From assembly GCA_002254365.1 (NCBI GenBank), contig NIUT01000048.1, positions 1 through 40,866 on the forward strand: a DNA stretch of 40,866 bases, written 5' to 3'. The notes under the pieces are model-generated. The model was not told where the DNA came from and did not search any database. It saw only the letters and a list, made by a program, of their open reading frames with translations. Both the position numbers and the translations under genes were made by a program. This DNA comes from Nitrospira sp. UW-LDO-01. Its GTDB lineage: Bacteria; Nitrospirota; Nitrospiria; Nitrospirales; Nitrospiraceae. Positions 1 to 7,656 of this stretch are shown one piece after another (positions within the stretch are counted from its first letter, which is position 1; every line of letters begins with the position of its first letter).

Positions 1-46
1 GTGTTAACGGGCCCTAGTTCTTACCCTCCTCACGCTACTCATTTTC

Positions 47-724
47 TTGGCATCTTGTGTGATCACCCTTACTGATGGACAGGGCGCCCTGGTGTTCGTG
101 TTGTCTATCCCCACCATGTCGACATTGCTGTTCTGCGCATTGCTGTTAAGTCGAAGAATAAAAGCATCCACTCACTCAACGTGGCGCATGGACTATTTCC
201 CAAAAATTGTTTCGGCGTTACTGATGGCATTCTTCATTTCCTTACTTGTACCAGGCCTCCGAAAGCTCCCTGATACCTTCATGGACCTCGTTGGAACAAC
301 TTTTACGTATGCTACTGGAGCGACCCCTTATGCGTTTTTCAAGGAACGCGCGTCATTCCCAAACAAGCTTTCCGCACAGTTAAAAAAGGAAAACCAAAAG
401 GCAATTATCTTCGCTGATCTTGGCGTCACCTTTGCCTGGGATAGGGTCTGTATTTTTGGGCCTTACACCAATAATGAAAAAGCCCAATCGGTACTACACA
501 TGAATTGGAATATTGAGGAACGTAGTGAGATACATTTTTCAGATTCCGTCAATGCGCTCGTGTTTTTATATCAAGGAAGCGTCAATCAAGTGGTCGACCT
601 TAAGCGTGGCATTGCGGATTTCAAAGATCTTGATATTTGCCTGCCCCGAAACCAAGCGAATTTCGAACTCAGAACCGATGCGAATGGACTCACGATACTC
701 ATGCTTGAAAAATCAGATTCTTGA
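47..724 (+). CDS. Hypothetical membrane protein, uncertain 5' end
   Basis: Unrecognised 225-residue protein from a TTG start. Two hydrophobic stretches (about residues 11-34 and 50-66) suggest a membrane-anchored N-terminus, followed by a soluble domain of about 150 residues with a Trp-Asp-Arg...Phe-Gly-Pro-Tyr motif near residue 130. I have seen that motif in small uncharacterised cell-envelope proteins, but no function follows. The frame is open back to a stop at 5-7 and encodes another hydrophobic run ending Leu-Ala-Ser-Cys, which looks like a lipobox. No ATG, GTG or earlier TTG lies between that stop and the TTG at 47. Either the TTG is real and the lipobox is chance, or the true start was lost to a frameshift near the window edge. 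Confidence 0.55.
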   Translation: MASCVITLTDGQGALVFVLSIPTMSTLLFCALLLSRRIKASTHSTWRMDYFPKIVSALLMAFFISLLVPGLRKLPDTFMDLVGTTFTYATGATPYAFFKERASFPNKLSAQLKKENQKAIIFADLGVTFAWDRVCIFGPYTNNEKAQSVLHMNWNIEERSEIHFSDSVNALVFLYQGSVNQVVDLKRGIADFKDLDICLPRNQANFELRTDANGLTILMLEKSDS

Positions 725-849
725 AAATACCAATAGAGCAAAACCTGTGGTTGGACCACCACGCACATGATTGAATTTCCCAAGACTTCAGAATTTGCAA
801 CGCCTGGCTGCGAGAGAAGCTCTTCCGTGTAATCCACGATTGAGCCGTC

Positions 850-1269
850 TCAGGGTTCAATGCGTTTGCCCTGCCGCACCAACAATCCTGTCCGCGTATC
901 AATGCTGACCAGCAACTCATGAAGACTAAAGAGCAGGATGGCCCCTTCACACATAATGCGCCAGACCAGATTGCCCATCACAAGGGCTGCAACCCCCCCA
1001 AGGCGAGTGAAAATCGGACCAGCCGCATACTCATCCAGCGCATCAGGCGACAGGATCGACAACAGCCCAGCAGCGGTAATGAAGCACGCTCCAATAAAGT
1101 AGATGACTTTAATGAGCTGCGGCGTCACTAATTCCCGAAAGGCAAAATATTCCGCATAGAAGCTCATGTATTTCACCGATTTTGCTCGCGGTGCGTTCAA
1201 GGCCTGCTCACACACGGAGCACTTTGTGGCCGAGGCGTCGTTTTCCATAAAACATTGTGGGCACTTCAT
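850..1269 (-). CDS. DUF4282-like membrane protein with N-terminal zinc ribbon
   Basis: 139 residues. It begins with a short zinc ribbon (CxxC near residues 3-6 and a second CxxC near 18-21), then a domain with two transmembrane helices (about 53-75 and 83-102). The arrangement and the 'FRELVTPQ' stretch fit the DUF4282 family, which has no known function. The ATG at 1269 is preferred over an in-frame start 27 bases upstream because GGAGGG lies just before it. The gene stands alone on the minus strand. The family call is from memory of the pattern; the zinc ribbon and membrane helices are visible directly. Confidence 0.75.
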   Translation of the reverse strand: MKCPQCFMENDASATKCSVCEQALNAPRAKSVKYMSFYAEYFAFRELVTPQLIKVIYFIGACFITAAGLLSILSPDALDEYAAGPIFTRLGGVAALVMGNLVWRIMCEGAILLFSLHELLVSIDTRTGLLVRQGKRIEP

Positions 1270-1485
1270 AGACACTCCCTCCGGTCGGTGGTTCAAGGAT
1301 AGACAACGCTGCTTCCTGCAGCTTATCCAACTTCCGGCTCAGAGGCGAGAGCCGAATTCACAGACGGGTCATGGGCCGTGTGAGTCGTCAGAATCGATTC
1401 CGAAAGAAAACGAAGGAAGGTGTTTACCAACCCCATCGGAACACCGTATACTGCGCGATCTCATACCTGCCTAAAGGGCAAGGCC

Positions 1486-1575
1486 GGAGGGGTGACGGAG
1501 CGGCCGAACGTGCCGGTCTTGAAAACCGGAGATGGGGTAACTCATCCGCGAGTTCAAATCTCGCCCCCTCCGCCA
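1486..1575 (+). tRNA. tRNA-Ser (anticodon TGA)
   Basis: Class II tRNA with a 7-bp acceptor stem (GGAGGGG / CCCCTCC), discriminator G and encoded CCA. The anticodon stem CCGGT/ACCGG encloses the loop CTTGAAA, giving anticodon TGA at 1520-1522. A long variable arm and the T-loop GTTCAAATC are present. The 3' end is followed within about 35 bases by a minus-strand tyrosine-recombinase C-terminal remnant, so this tRNA has probably served as an integration site. Confidence 0.97.
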
Positions 1576-1606
1576 TATTTCAACAGGTTGTGAACTTTCA
1601 TCCGAA

Positions 1607-1738
1607 CTACCTTTCCGCTCGACTCTCCCAGGTATCGATGTGCCGGTTGAGCCACTTCGCGGCCTTACGAAGTTCATCCTCACGCGTGAGGTTATACCGG
1701 TCAAAGACCAGTCGGGTCTTACGAACGAAGAATCTACA
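1607..1738 (-). pseudogene. Tyrosine recombinase (integrase) C-terminal remnant
   Basis: On the minus strand, one frame reads Val-Arg-Lys-Thr-Arg-Leu-Val-Phe-Asp-Arg-Tyr-Asn-Leu, then Thr-Arg-Glu-Asp-Glu-Leu-Arg-Lys-Ala-Ala, and ends at a TAG at 1607-1609. This matches the usual end of phage-type integrases, where the catalytic Tyr lies in 'VFDRYNIVSE.DL..AA'. Only about 40 residues remain. The upstream part, with the catalytic Arg and His residues, is absent. It sits directly downstream of tRNA-Ser, the normal place for an integrase of an integrated element, so it is probably the scar of a lost genomic island. It is too short and lacks a start, so it was not called as an ORF in this frame. 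Confidence 0.7.
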
Positions 1739-1775
1739 CGCTCGACTCTCTGAAACCACGCCCCCATCGCTGTCC

Positions 1776-1928
1776 GTGATAGCTCAGACCAAAGAAAAAG
1801 TCGTGAATCACATTCTCGAGGGCTTGAATCAGAACGGGATGGACTCCAAGCAGTCGGTGGAGTTGTTGGAGCACATTGGACGGATTATTGAGATGGGCAT
1901 GAAGATGACTCGGGGAACGACATATTAA
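1776..1928 (+). CDS. Possible small hypothetical protein
   Basis: A 50-residue frame from GTG with a charged, helix-forming composition (Lys-Glu-Lys near the start, a Met-rich C-terminus). There is no convincing ribosome binding site ahead of the GTG, and it lies beside the integrase remnant, so it may be a leftover of the same lost element. I do not recognise the family. Confidence 0.25.
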   Translation: MIAQTKEKVVNHILEGLNQNGMDSKQSVELLEHIGRIIEMGMKMTRGTTY

Positions 1929-1992
1929 CTAGAACGGACAGTAGTCCTGGGTCTGCCTCGCCTAATAGAATACGCAACAGGAAGGATAACAG

Positions 1993-2340
1993 ATGGTTCT
2001 GTCGCTTATTGTTGCTCTCTTGCTCGGGGGAATCTGGACACAGGAGGTATCAGCTAACCCCGCCCATGGCCGTATACAGCAGATGACATCGGGAGACCGG
2101 AACACGCTCTTTGCCAAGTTTCTTCAAGGCAGTGGACAACGCTGTGACTCCGTGACACGAAGCTTCTTCCAGGGGTCAACGAAATCGGATGATGCCGTTT
2201 GGAATGTGACCTGTCGTGACGGCCAGATGTTTGCCGTCCTGATCTATAACGACGCCAAAGGGTCCTCCAAGATCATCAGCTGTGCAATGTTGAAGGCTAT
2301 CAACGCAGGTGACTGTTTTAAAAAAGTTCTAAGGGAATGA
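1993..2340 (+). CDS. Small secreted hypothetical protein
   Basis: 115 residues with a signal peptide (hydrophobic residues 2-14, probable cleavage after the Ala-rich stretch near residue 21). The mature part has four Cys residues (in RCDS, VTCRD, SCAML and DCFK), suggesting disulfides in the periplasm. ATG is preceded by AGGAAGG at good spacing. The family is not recognised. The nuclease-like pseudogene begins 1 base after its stop, so the two may once have been co-transcribed. Confidence 0.65.
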   Translation: MVLSLIVALLLGGIWTQEVSANPAHGRIQQMTSGDRNTLFAKFLQGSGQRCDSVTRSFFQGSTKSDDAVWNVTCRDGQMFAVLIYNDAKGSSKIISCAMLKAINAGDCFKKVLRE

Positions 2341-2341
2341 C

Positions 2342-2790
2342 TTGGTACACGGTAGAGCCACACTTGCCACCTCTGTTCTTCTGATCATGACGAGCGAGGC
2401 CTGTGCTGACTTCACAGGGCCGGTGATCTCAGTCCTCAATGGTGACATTGTTTTGGTCTTGCCTCATAAAAAAGCCGAACATATCCGCCTGCAGGGGATG
2501 GACTGCCCGGAGAAGGCCCAGGCGTTCTGGCAGAGGACGGAGCAAGCAACATCGAGCATGAGTTTTTCAAAGACCATCACAGTCGGAGCCTACTGTTAGG
2601 ACAAGTACAAGCGAGGGAGAAGGGAAACTGAATTGGAAGGATCCGATCGGGCTTGATGCCACGAGTTTTGATCGAGGATACCGGTCAAATGGCTCCAGGA
2701 GCCATTAATCTCCTCTTTACAGGCTTATCCACCAAGCGTAGCCTTATGACCGTACGATCCAGCCCACCCCTTGTGAGAAGAGAGGTGACC
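2342..2790 (+). pseudogene. Secreted SNase-type nuclease (thermonuclease) pseudogene
   Basis: The first 85 codons (TTG start) encode a signal-like leader and then a staphylococcal-nuclease-type N-terminus: Val-Leu-Asn-Gly-Asp, then Ile-Arg-Leu-Gln-Gly-Met-Asp-Cys-Pro-Glu-Lys-Ala-Gln-Ala-Phe, the classic SNase 'IRLxGIDxPEKxQAF' block. A TAG at 2597-2599 cuts the frame, and the very next codons read Asp-Lys-Tyr-Lys-Arg, the expected SNase 'DKYKR/DRYGR' motif. Further downstream another frame reads Leu-Met-Thr-Val-Arg-Ser-Ser-Pro-Pro, resembling the family's closing 'LW.d..p.PPW' block. The gene therefore carries at least one nonsense mutation and one frameshift. The 3' limit is approximate. Confidence 0.65.
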
Positions 2791-2791
2791 T

Positions 2792-2929
2792 ATGGCAGTC
2801 TCTCTCAATCTATTTCAAAACTCACTCCAGTGGCTTCACAATCCTCTTGTGAGAGCAGCCGTGCTGTGCATTATAGGAATCCTGTGTGTCCTTGCCTTTA
2901 GCTATTTCGCGACACGGCAATGGCTTTAA
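2792..2929 (+). CDS. 45-residue single-pass membrane protein
   Basis: ATG at 2792 follows GAGAGGTG. The frame of 45 codons ends at TAA 2927-2929. An amphipathic N-terminus with Asn, Gln and Trp is followed by one strong transmembrane helix (about residues 22-40: Ala-Ala-Val-Leu-Cys-Ile-Ile-Gly-Ile-Leu-Cys-Val-Leu-Ala-Phe) and a short basic tail. It overlaps a different frame of similar length that lacks a Shine-Dalgarno sequence. Function unknown. The good ribosome binding site and clean hydrophobic helix are the only support. Confidence 0.45.
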   Translation: MAVSLNLFQNSLQWLHNPLVRAAVLCIIGILCVLAFSYFATRQWL

Positions 2930-3369
2930 ATACGCGGAGACGACCCATCGTTGTATCGAATGCCTTCCTGACCTGACAACAGGCAGGCAGCCACAGAGAC
3001 TGCCTTTCGGTGCGGATAGTTGGTAGCGCCTGCCATTTTTATCCTAGTGCTGTATACCTCAGAAGAGCCTAAACCCACGACCGGAGCTCTACTTCAGTTC
3101 TCACCAAAACTGTCTCATACGGATACAGTGGCTTGTTGACAGTACCGGCCTCAGATCCTGAAGCACCAGTACCCGTCTTCTCTTTGCATTTCTTTGAACA
3201 GGATGGGCTCCCCATGGCAGATCAAGACAACCGTGCCATCCCGTCTAACACCCACCAGGTCACCGCGGACACCCCCATTTGATGGGTCTTGCCACCTACG
3301 AGGGTAGTAGTCGCATTTCCGTTCTCGTATTACCGTGCAATAACCATCGAGACTTCTCAAGGAGGCGTA
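2930..3369. other. Intergenic stretch with one doubtful minus-strand ORF
   Basis: About 440 bases with no well-supported gene. A 69-codon minus-strand frame (3151-3360, TTG start) encodes a polar, Arg-rich product with no Shine-Dalgarno sequence and no family I recognise. It might be real but is unsupported. No strong hairpin, promoter or repeat was seen. Confidence 0.4.
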
Positions 3370-3735
3370 ATGATGATGCCCCAGGCAATGGTCTCAAAGA
3401 TCGCAATCGACTGCATCCTGTCGGAAGGAAGCGAAGGGTTACAGGGCGAAGGATGTATTTATGCACTCTCCTCTTCCTCTCCTTCGATCACAAGCCCTGA
3501 ACAGTTGCACCCTGGTGACTATGTCAAATTACGCCTGTGGTTACCCAACGATGAGGGTTCAGCTATCCAGATAGACCTCGCCGAGGTTCAGTGGGTCAAA
3601 CACCAGTGGGTCAAGCTCGACCTGCTCCTCACCTCATCCAAAGATCAAGCCCGGCTCAGGCAGTTCATCGCACCGGCAAACCAGGCGCAGCCGGTTCCCC
3701 ACCGAATGTGGGAACAGATTGTGATTCGCGCATGA
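3370..3735 (+). CDS. PilZ-like domain protein
   Basis: 121 residues. The C-terminal half has the strand pattern of PilZ-like proteins: 'LHPGDYVKLRLWLP', then 'IQIDLAEVQWVKHQWVKLDLL' and a closing 'ARLRQFI', where the family usually reads 'V.WV....FGLEFL.l....RLR.f'. The N-terminal RxxxR c-di-GMP motif is not evident, so nucleotide binding is doubtful. The start is placed at the first of three consecutive ATG-like codons because a perfect AAGGAGG lies just upstream. A longer frame from TTG 3289 is open but lacks such a site. Probably cytoplasmic, with a regulatory or structural role. Confidence 0.6.
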   Translation: MMMPQAMVSKIAIDCILSEGSEGLQGEGCIYALSSSSPSITSPEQLHPGDYVKLRLWLPNDEGSAIQIDLAEVQWVKHQWVKLDLLLTSSKDQARLRQFIAPANQAQPVPHRMWEQIVIRA

Positions 3736-3938
3736 AGGTCGAGCCGTCGGTCGGAAAACATGGATAGCGTGAGGCACCGGCATAGGAGGGCGTACAGAAC
3801 ACGTGGGTGAAGGATGTTGTGTGCGGATACCCACCCGCAGACGACGACGGTTTCTTCTCCCTCCCGAAGAAACCTCCCTTCACTCATATTCCTGTGAATG
3901 TTTCATACAGAACCTCAGGGTGAGCAGGAGAACCACAC

Positions 3939-4139
3939 GTGGAAAAACAACCGAATTCTAGAGGAGCTATTCGACGGGAACTACGTGGGAAGGCCTGTCC
4001 TTTCTGCGGAGGAACGACGTATCACCTGGTGCTTCGCACGACAGGCATTGCAGACCAGTTAGTCCTCTCTGCTCGGTGCCGTCACTGTGGTCACCCCAAA
4101 AGTCTCGAGACGGACTTCAAGCACATCTTGTGGATCTGA
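3939..4139 (+). CDS. Small zinc-ribbon protein
   Basis: 66 residues from GTG, with AGGAG 8-9 bases upstream. It has two CxxC knuckles (CPFC near residue 21 and CRHC near 47) separated by about 23 residues, the spacing of a small zinc ribbon. The rest is basic. It could bind nucleic acid or act in a protein complex; no specific role can be given. It is one of several short CxxC proteins in this window. Confidence 0.6.
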   Translation: MEKQPNSRGAIRRELRGKACPFCGGTTYHLVLRTTGIADQLVLSARCRHCGHPKSLETDFKHILWI

Positions 4140-4191
4140 GCGCATGTAACCGCCGCCGGATAACATGATCGATCACCGAGGAGGGTACACA

Positions 4192-4557
4192 ATGGCAATT
4201 ACCAGACTCAAAATGTATCTTGGCCGTACCGAACGGAAACGTAAAGCGCTTCACATGCTGATGCTCAGCGGAGTGGTGCGGCCCAGCCACACTGAACTAC
4301 GATATACGACGCTTCTCTCACAGGCTGAAGAGGAGAGCGATGGTTCCCATAATAACGCGCTTTCTCCTGCTCACGCATCAGACTATCTCCATCAATTTCT
4401 CCAATCACTACAGAGACGGATCACACAGCTGGTCCCGCTAGAACCAACGCACTGGAAGCACAGCCTATTCAAGCCTCGCCGTGTGGCAACCTCGAGAATG
4501 TGCTTGCGCACTTTAGCCAAGTCCGAATGCGAATCATCCCTTGTGCCTCTCCCTTGA
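4192..4557 (+). CDS. Hypothetical protein
   Basis: 121 residues starting at the ATG preceded by GAGGAGGG (an in-frame ATG 27 bases upstream has no such site). The N-terminus is basic (Lys/Arg-rich, first 25 residues), the middle polar, and no membrane helix or known motif is visible. It lies just upstream of tRNA-Ser(GCU). I do not recognise it. The strong ribosome binding site is the main support. Confidence 0.45.
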   Translation: MAITRLKMYLGRTERKRKALHMLMLSGVVRPSHTELRYTTLLSQAEEESDGSHNNALSPAHASDYLHQFLQSLQRRITQLVPLEPTHWKHSLFKPRRVATSRMCLRTLAKSECESSLVPLP

Positions 4558-4646
4558 GCTGAGGTAAGATGCCTCCGCGTCGGTGATGCTTCGCCCTGGC
4601 GATAATTTCCGCTGTGGATGCGGCCCGATCCCTACAGTCGTGACGT

Positions 4647-4739
4647 GGAGAGGTGGCCGAGTGGCCGAAGGCAGCGGTTTGCTAAACCGCCGTAGGGACA
4701 AAATCTCTACCGAGGGTTCAAATCCCTCCCTCTCCGCCA
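4647..4739 (+). tRNA. tRNA-Ser (anticodon GCT)
   Basis: Class II tRNA with acceptor stem GGAGAGG / CCTCTCC, discriminator G and encoded CCA ending at 4739. The anticodon stem GCGGT/ACCGC with loop TTGCTAA gives anticodon GCT at 4681-4683. The long variable arm and GTTCAAATC T-loop are typical of tRNA-Ser. Confidence 0.97.
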
Positions 4740-4889
4740 CTGTTGCTATCATGAATTTTCTCGGGTAATCCATCGCTTTTAGCCAAGCCCTCCAATCTCC
4801 ACCCTGTGAAATATGTGTTGTAGGACCAAGATGCGTGTCGTATGCTTACAAGCTTCTTTGGCCTCTTATAAGAAAGGACCCGATAATCT

Positions 4890-5570
4890 ATGCGAACCCG
4901 TATACTGACTCTTGCGGCAGGGCTTTTCCTTCTTGCGGCCCCTTTATGGGCAGCATCGGACCCAGCCAACGATGACCAAAAAACCTTGTATGCCCTTGGC
5001 TTGGCTCTCAGCCAATCAATCGGGACTTTCTCCCTGACCGAGGCTGAACTGGACATGGTCAAGAACGGGATGACCGATGGCGTGCTCAAGCGCTCGCCCA
5101 AAGTCGACCTCCAGACCTTCGGGCCAAAGATCCAGCAACTTCAGCAAGCCCGTTTGGCCCTTGTCGCCGAGGGTGAGAAAAAAGCTGGAGCCGCATTCAC
5201 CGCCAAAGCAGCGACAGAAAAGGGCTCCATCAAGACTGAGTCCGGTATTGTGATCACCCCGATCAAGCCCGGAACCGGCGCAACTCCGAAGGCAACCGAT
5301 ACCGTCAAGGTCCACTATCACGGCACCCTCACCGATGGGACCGTATTCGACAGTTCCATCAAGCGTGGAGAGCCGGCCACGTTCCCCCTCGACAAGGTCA
5401 TCAAGTGTTGGACGGAAGGGGTTCAACAGATCAAGGTCGGCGGCAAGAGTCGGCTGATCTGTCCGTCTAATCTGGCATATGGGGATGCAAGCCCGCCTGG
5501 TTCGCCCATCAAGCCAGGATCCACCTTAATATTTGAAGTGGAACTGCTCGAGATCGTGCCTGCAAAATAA
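4890..5570 (+). CDS. Periplasmic FKBP-type peptidyl-prolyl isomerase
   Basis: 226 residues. Residues 1-21 are a signal peptide (cleavage near Ala-Ala-Ser-Asp). Residues about 25-105 form the helical dimerisation domain of FkpA/Mip-type isomerases (FKBP_N). Residues about 120-224 are the FKBP domain, with 'VKVHYHGTLTDGTVFDSS', 'FPLDKVIKCWTEGVQ' and 'LAYGD' motifs that form the proline-binding pocket. It should act as a folding catalyst and chaperone for exported proteins. A 13-bp perfect hairpin follows the stop. The downstream MFS gene is on the same strand but begins after that hairpin, so this is probably a single-gene unit. Confidence 0.93.
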   Translation: MRTRILTLAAGLFLLAAPLWAASDPANDDQKTLYALGLALSQSIGTFSLTEAELDMVKNGMTDGVLKRSPKVDLQTFGPKIQQLQQARLALVAEGEKKAGAAFTAKAATEKGSIKTESGIVITPIKPGTGATPKATDTVKVHYHGTLTDGTVFDSSIKRGEPATFPLDKVIKCWTEGVQQIKVGGKSRLICPSNLAYGDASPPGSPIKPGSTLIFEVELLEIVPAK

Positions 5571-5576
5571 CAGCGA

Positions 5577-5607
5577 GAGTGCCGCCTCCGCCCAGGAGGC
5601 GGCACTC
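5577..5607 (+). terminator. Strong hairpin after FKBP gene
   Basis: A 13-bp perfect stem (GAGTGCCGCCTCC / GGAGGCGGCACTC) with a 5-base loop starts 7 bases after the FKBP stop. No clear T-run follows, so it may be a Rho-independent terminator of weak class or an RNA-stabilising hairpin. Confidence 0.7.
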
Positions 5608-5676
5608 CATTCAGCCTTCTATCCACTGACCAATCGTGCAAACCAGCCCCGCTGAACACCACCCCTCAAGACTGCC

Positions 5677-6993
5677 GTGAGTGACAGGGTCTCTCTTCCT
5701 CGCACCGAATCGACCTCGCCCTCACCAGTGCGTTGGCTCATCCTCGGCTTACTCTTCTCCATCAGCGTCGTCACCTACATCGATCGGGTCAACATTTCCG
5801 TCACTGCTCGTCAGATGATGCCCGCTCTGGGACTGACCGACCAGGAAATGGGCTGGATTTTCTCCGCGTTTGTCGTGGGGTACGCCTTCTTCCAAATTCC
5901 TGGGGGATGGCTAAGCGACCGCTGGGGAGTGCGTATCATCCTCACTATCGCCCTCATCTGGTGGTCCTGCTTTACGGCCTGGACGGCTGTGGCAGCGACA
6001 TCGTTCCTCGCCGGACCATTGGGAATCGTGAGCGCACTTGCCTTGATTCGCTTCTTGCTTGGGGTTGGAGAAGCAGCAGCCTTGCCGACCTTTAATCGAG
6101 CGGTCACGGACTGGCTTCCACGCCACGAACGAGGACTTGGTATCGGCATTGCCATTGGAGGAATCGGGGTCGGTGCGGCCATCACCCCTCCAATCACCGC
6201 TTGGATCATGGTCAACTATGGATGGCAGACGGCATTCTATCTTTCAAGCGGTCTTGGCCTAGGTCTGGCCGTCGTCTGGTGGCTGCTTGCCACTGACCGA
6301 CCCACGAGTCACCCCGGGCTCACTCCTTTCGTAGACCCGATCGCCACGGCACCCACGCCGACACCCAAGGCTTCGATGCCCTGGGGTCAGCTCCGACACA
6401 CCTCCACGGTCTGGTGGCTCATGCTGAGTTACGGATGCCTTGGTTATGTCGCTTATGTCTATATGTCCTGGTTCTATTTGTACCTCGTCAATGAACGAGG
6501 CTTCAGCATCTTACGCGGTGGACTCTTCGCCGCCGCTCCATTCCTGGCCATTCTCCTGTCATGCCCCCTTGGCGGATGGGTCACGGATCGACTGGCGGCC
6601 CGACATGGCGTCACGCGAGGGCGTCGGATCGTCGGCATGGCCGGTATGGGTCTGGCCGCTCTGTCCATTGCCATTGGCGCCTTGGTCGAATCACCCTACC
6701 TCGCCATTACCTGTCTCTCATTAGGAGCAGGATGGCTCTATTTCACCATCGGCGCCTATTGGTCCTCTATCAGCGACTTGTCTCCGGCCCATGCCGGGAG
6801 CCTGTCCGGCTTGATGAACATGGGAGCCAATCTTGGTGGGGCAATCTCCCCGACCCTCACGCCATGGATCGCACAGCAGTGGGGATGGCCCACTTCGCTC
6901 GGCCTGGCAGCGTTCATGGCACTGCTCGGCGGATGCATGTGGCTCCGTATCGATCCGGAAGAACGGCTCACGGAAGATAGTGTAGAGTGCTGA
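5677..6993 (+). CDS. MFS transporter, anion:cation symporter-like
   Basis: 438 residues, the usual length for the major facilitator superfamily, with about 12 hydrophobic helices. The loop 2-3 signature reads Gly-Gly-Trp-Leu-Ser-Asp-Arg-Trp-Gly-Val-Arg. The N-terminal 'YIDRVNISV' and 'FVVGYAFFQIPGG' segments resemble the ACS family (hexuronate, glucarate and phthalate permeases). The substrate cannot be told from sequence. The start is GTG 5677, with a polar leader of about 18 residues before helix 1. The next gene begins about 100 bases downstream. Confidence 0.88.
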   Translation: MSDRVSLPRTESTSPSPVRWLILGLLFSISVVTYIDRVNISVTARQMMPALGLTDQEMGWIFSAFVVGYAFFQIPGGWLSDRWGVRIILTIALIWWSCFTAWTAVAATSFLAGPLGIVSALALIRFLLGVGEAAALPTFNRAVTDWLPRHERGLGIGIAIGGIGVGAAITPPITAWIMVNYGWQTAFYLSSGLGLGLAVVWWLLATDRPTSHPGLTPFVDPIATAPTPTPKASMPWGQLRHTSTVWWLMLSYGCLGYVAYVYMSWFYLYLVNERGFSILRGGLFAAAPFLAILLSCPLGGWVTDRLAARHGVTRGRRIVGMAGMGLAALSIAIGALVESPYLAITCLSLGAGWLYFTIGAYWSSISDLSPAHAGSLSGLMNMGANLGGAISPTLTPWIAQQWGWPTSLGLAAFMALLGGCMWLRIDPEERLTEDSVEC

Positions 6994-7089
6994 GACCTAA
7001 GTGCTCAGCCATCTCAGAGTTCAGCGTTTAGAACTCGGCACTGCAGTACTCCTTGTCACCAAGAGGATGGCCTTGTTACAGTCAGCACC

Positions 7090-7611
7090 ATGACGCTCCA
7101 ATTTCAGAAAAAGGATCCTCGGATCACCATTACCACTCAGCTAGGGGAGATCAGGATCCGCCTGTACCCTGATGCTGCACCTCGGCATGTCGAAAACATC
7201 ATCAACCTGGTGAAGATGGGGTTCTACGACGGCACCACATTCCATCGGGTGGTACCTGGGTTTCTCATCCAAGGTGGTGATCCCTTGAGCAAGCAGCCGG
7301 ATCGTATGCTCCATGGCACCGGTGGCCCCGGGTACTTTCTCTCTCCTGAACCGAACGATTATCCCCACAAGCGGGGTGCACTCTCCATGGCCAAGATGCC
7401 GCGCGAGAGTAACAGCACACGCGACTTCAACGATAACGGCTCACAATTTTTCATCTGTGTGGACGACAACAGCGGATTGGATCGGCGCTATACGGTGTTT
7501 GGAGAGGTCTTTCGCGGGATCGACGTGGTCGACAAGATCGTCGCGGCGCCACGAGATCAATATGACAATCCCCTCGATCCAATCAGAATGACCATGACCG
7601 TCAAAGAATAG
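7090..7611 (+). CDS. ppiB: Cyclophilin-type peptidyl-prolyl isomerase
   Basis: 173 residues, the size of cytoplasmic bacterial cyclophilins, without a signal peptide. The family core is clear: 'GFYDGTTFHRVVPGFLIQGGDP' (catalytic Arg), 'GALSMAKM', 'GSQFFICVDD' and 'YTVFGEVFRGIDVVDKI'. It catalyses cis-trans isomerisation of Xaa-Pro bonds. The segment around residues 60-85 is longer than in human CypA, as in many bacterial forms. The tsaC/sua5 gene follows 45 bases downstream and may be co-transcribed. Confidence 0.93.
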   Translation: MTLQFQKKDPRITITTQLGEIRIRLYPDAAPRHVENIINLVKMGFYDGTTFHRVVPGFLIQGGDPLSKQPDRMLHGTGGPGYFLSPEPNDYPHKRGALSMAKMPRESNSTRDFNDNGSQFFICVDDNSGLDRRYTVFGEVFRGIDVVDKIVAAPRDQYDNPLDPIRMTMTVKE

Positions 7612-7656
7612 CCGGTCGACAGGAACAAAGCCTCGTTCAATACCACCATCAAGCCG

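Noticed and set aside
1471-1767. 98-codon minus-strand ORF with 'RGRDLNSR' text
   Set aside because: It reads through tRNA-Ser(UGA); this is the well-known false protein made from tRNA-Ser antisense.
4534-4773. ORFs on both strands across 4583-4768
   Set aside because: Translations of tRNA-Ser(GCU) in both directions, a common false annotation.
5811-6971. Several 70-139 codon ORFs overlapping the MFS gene
   Set aside because: Shadow frames of a GC-rich membrane-protein gene with 12 helices.
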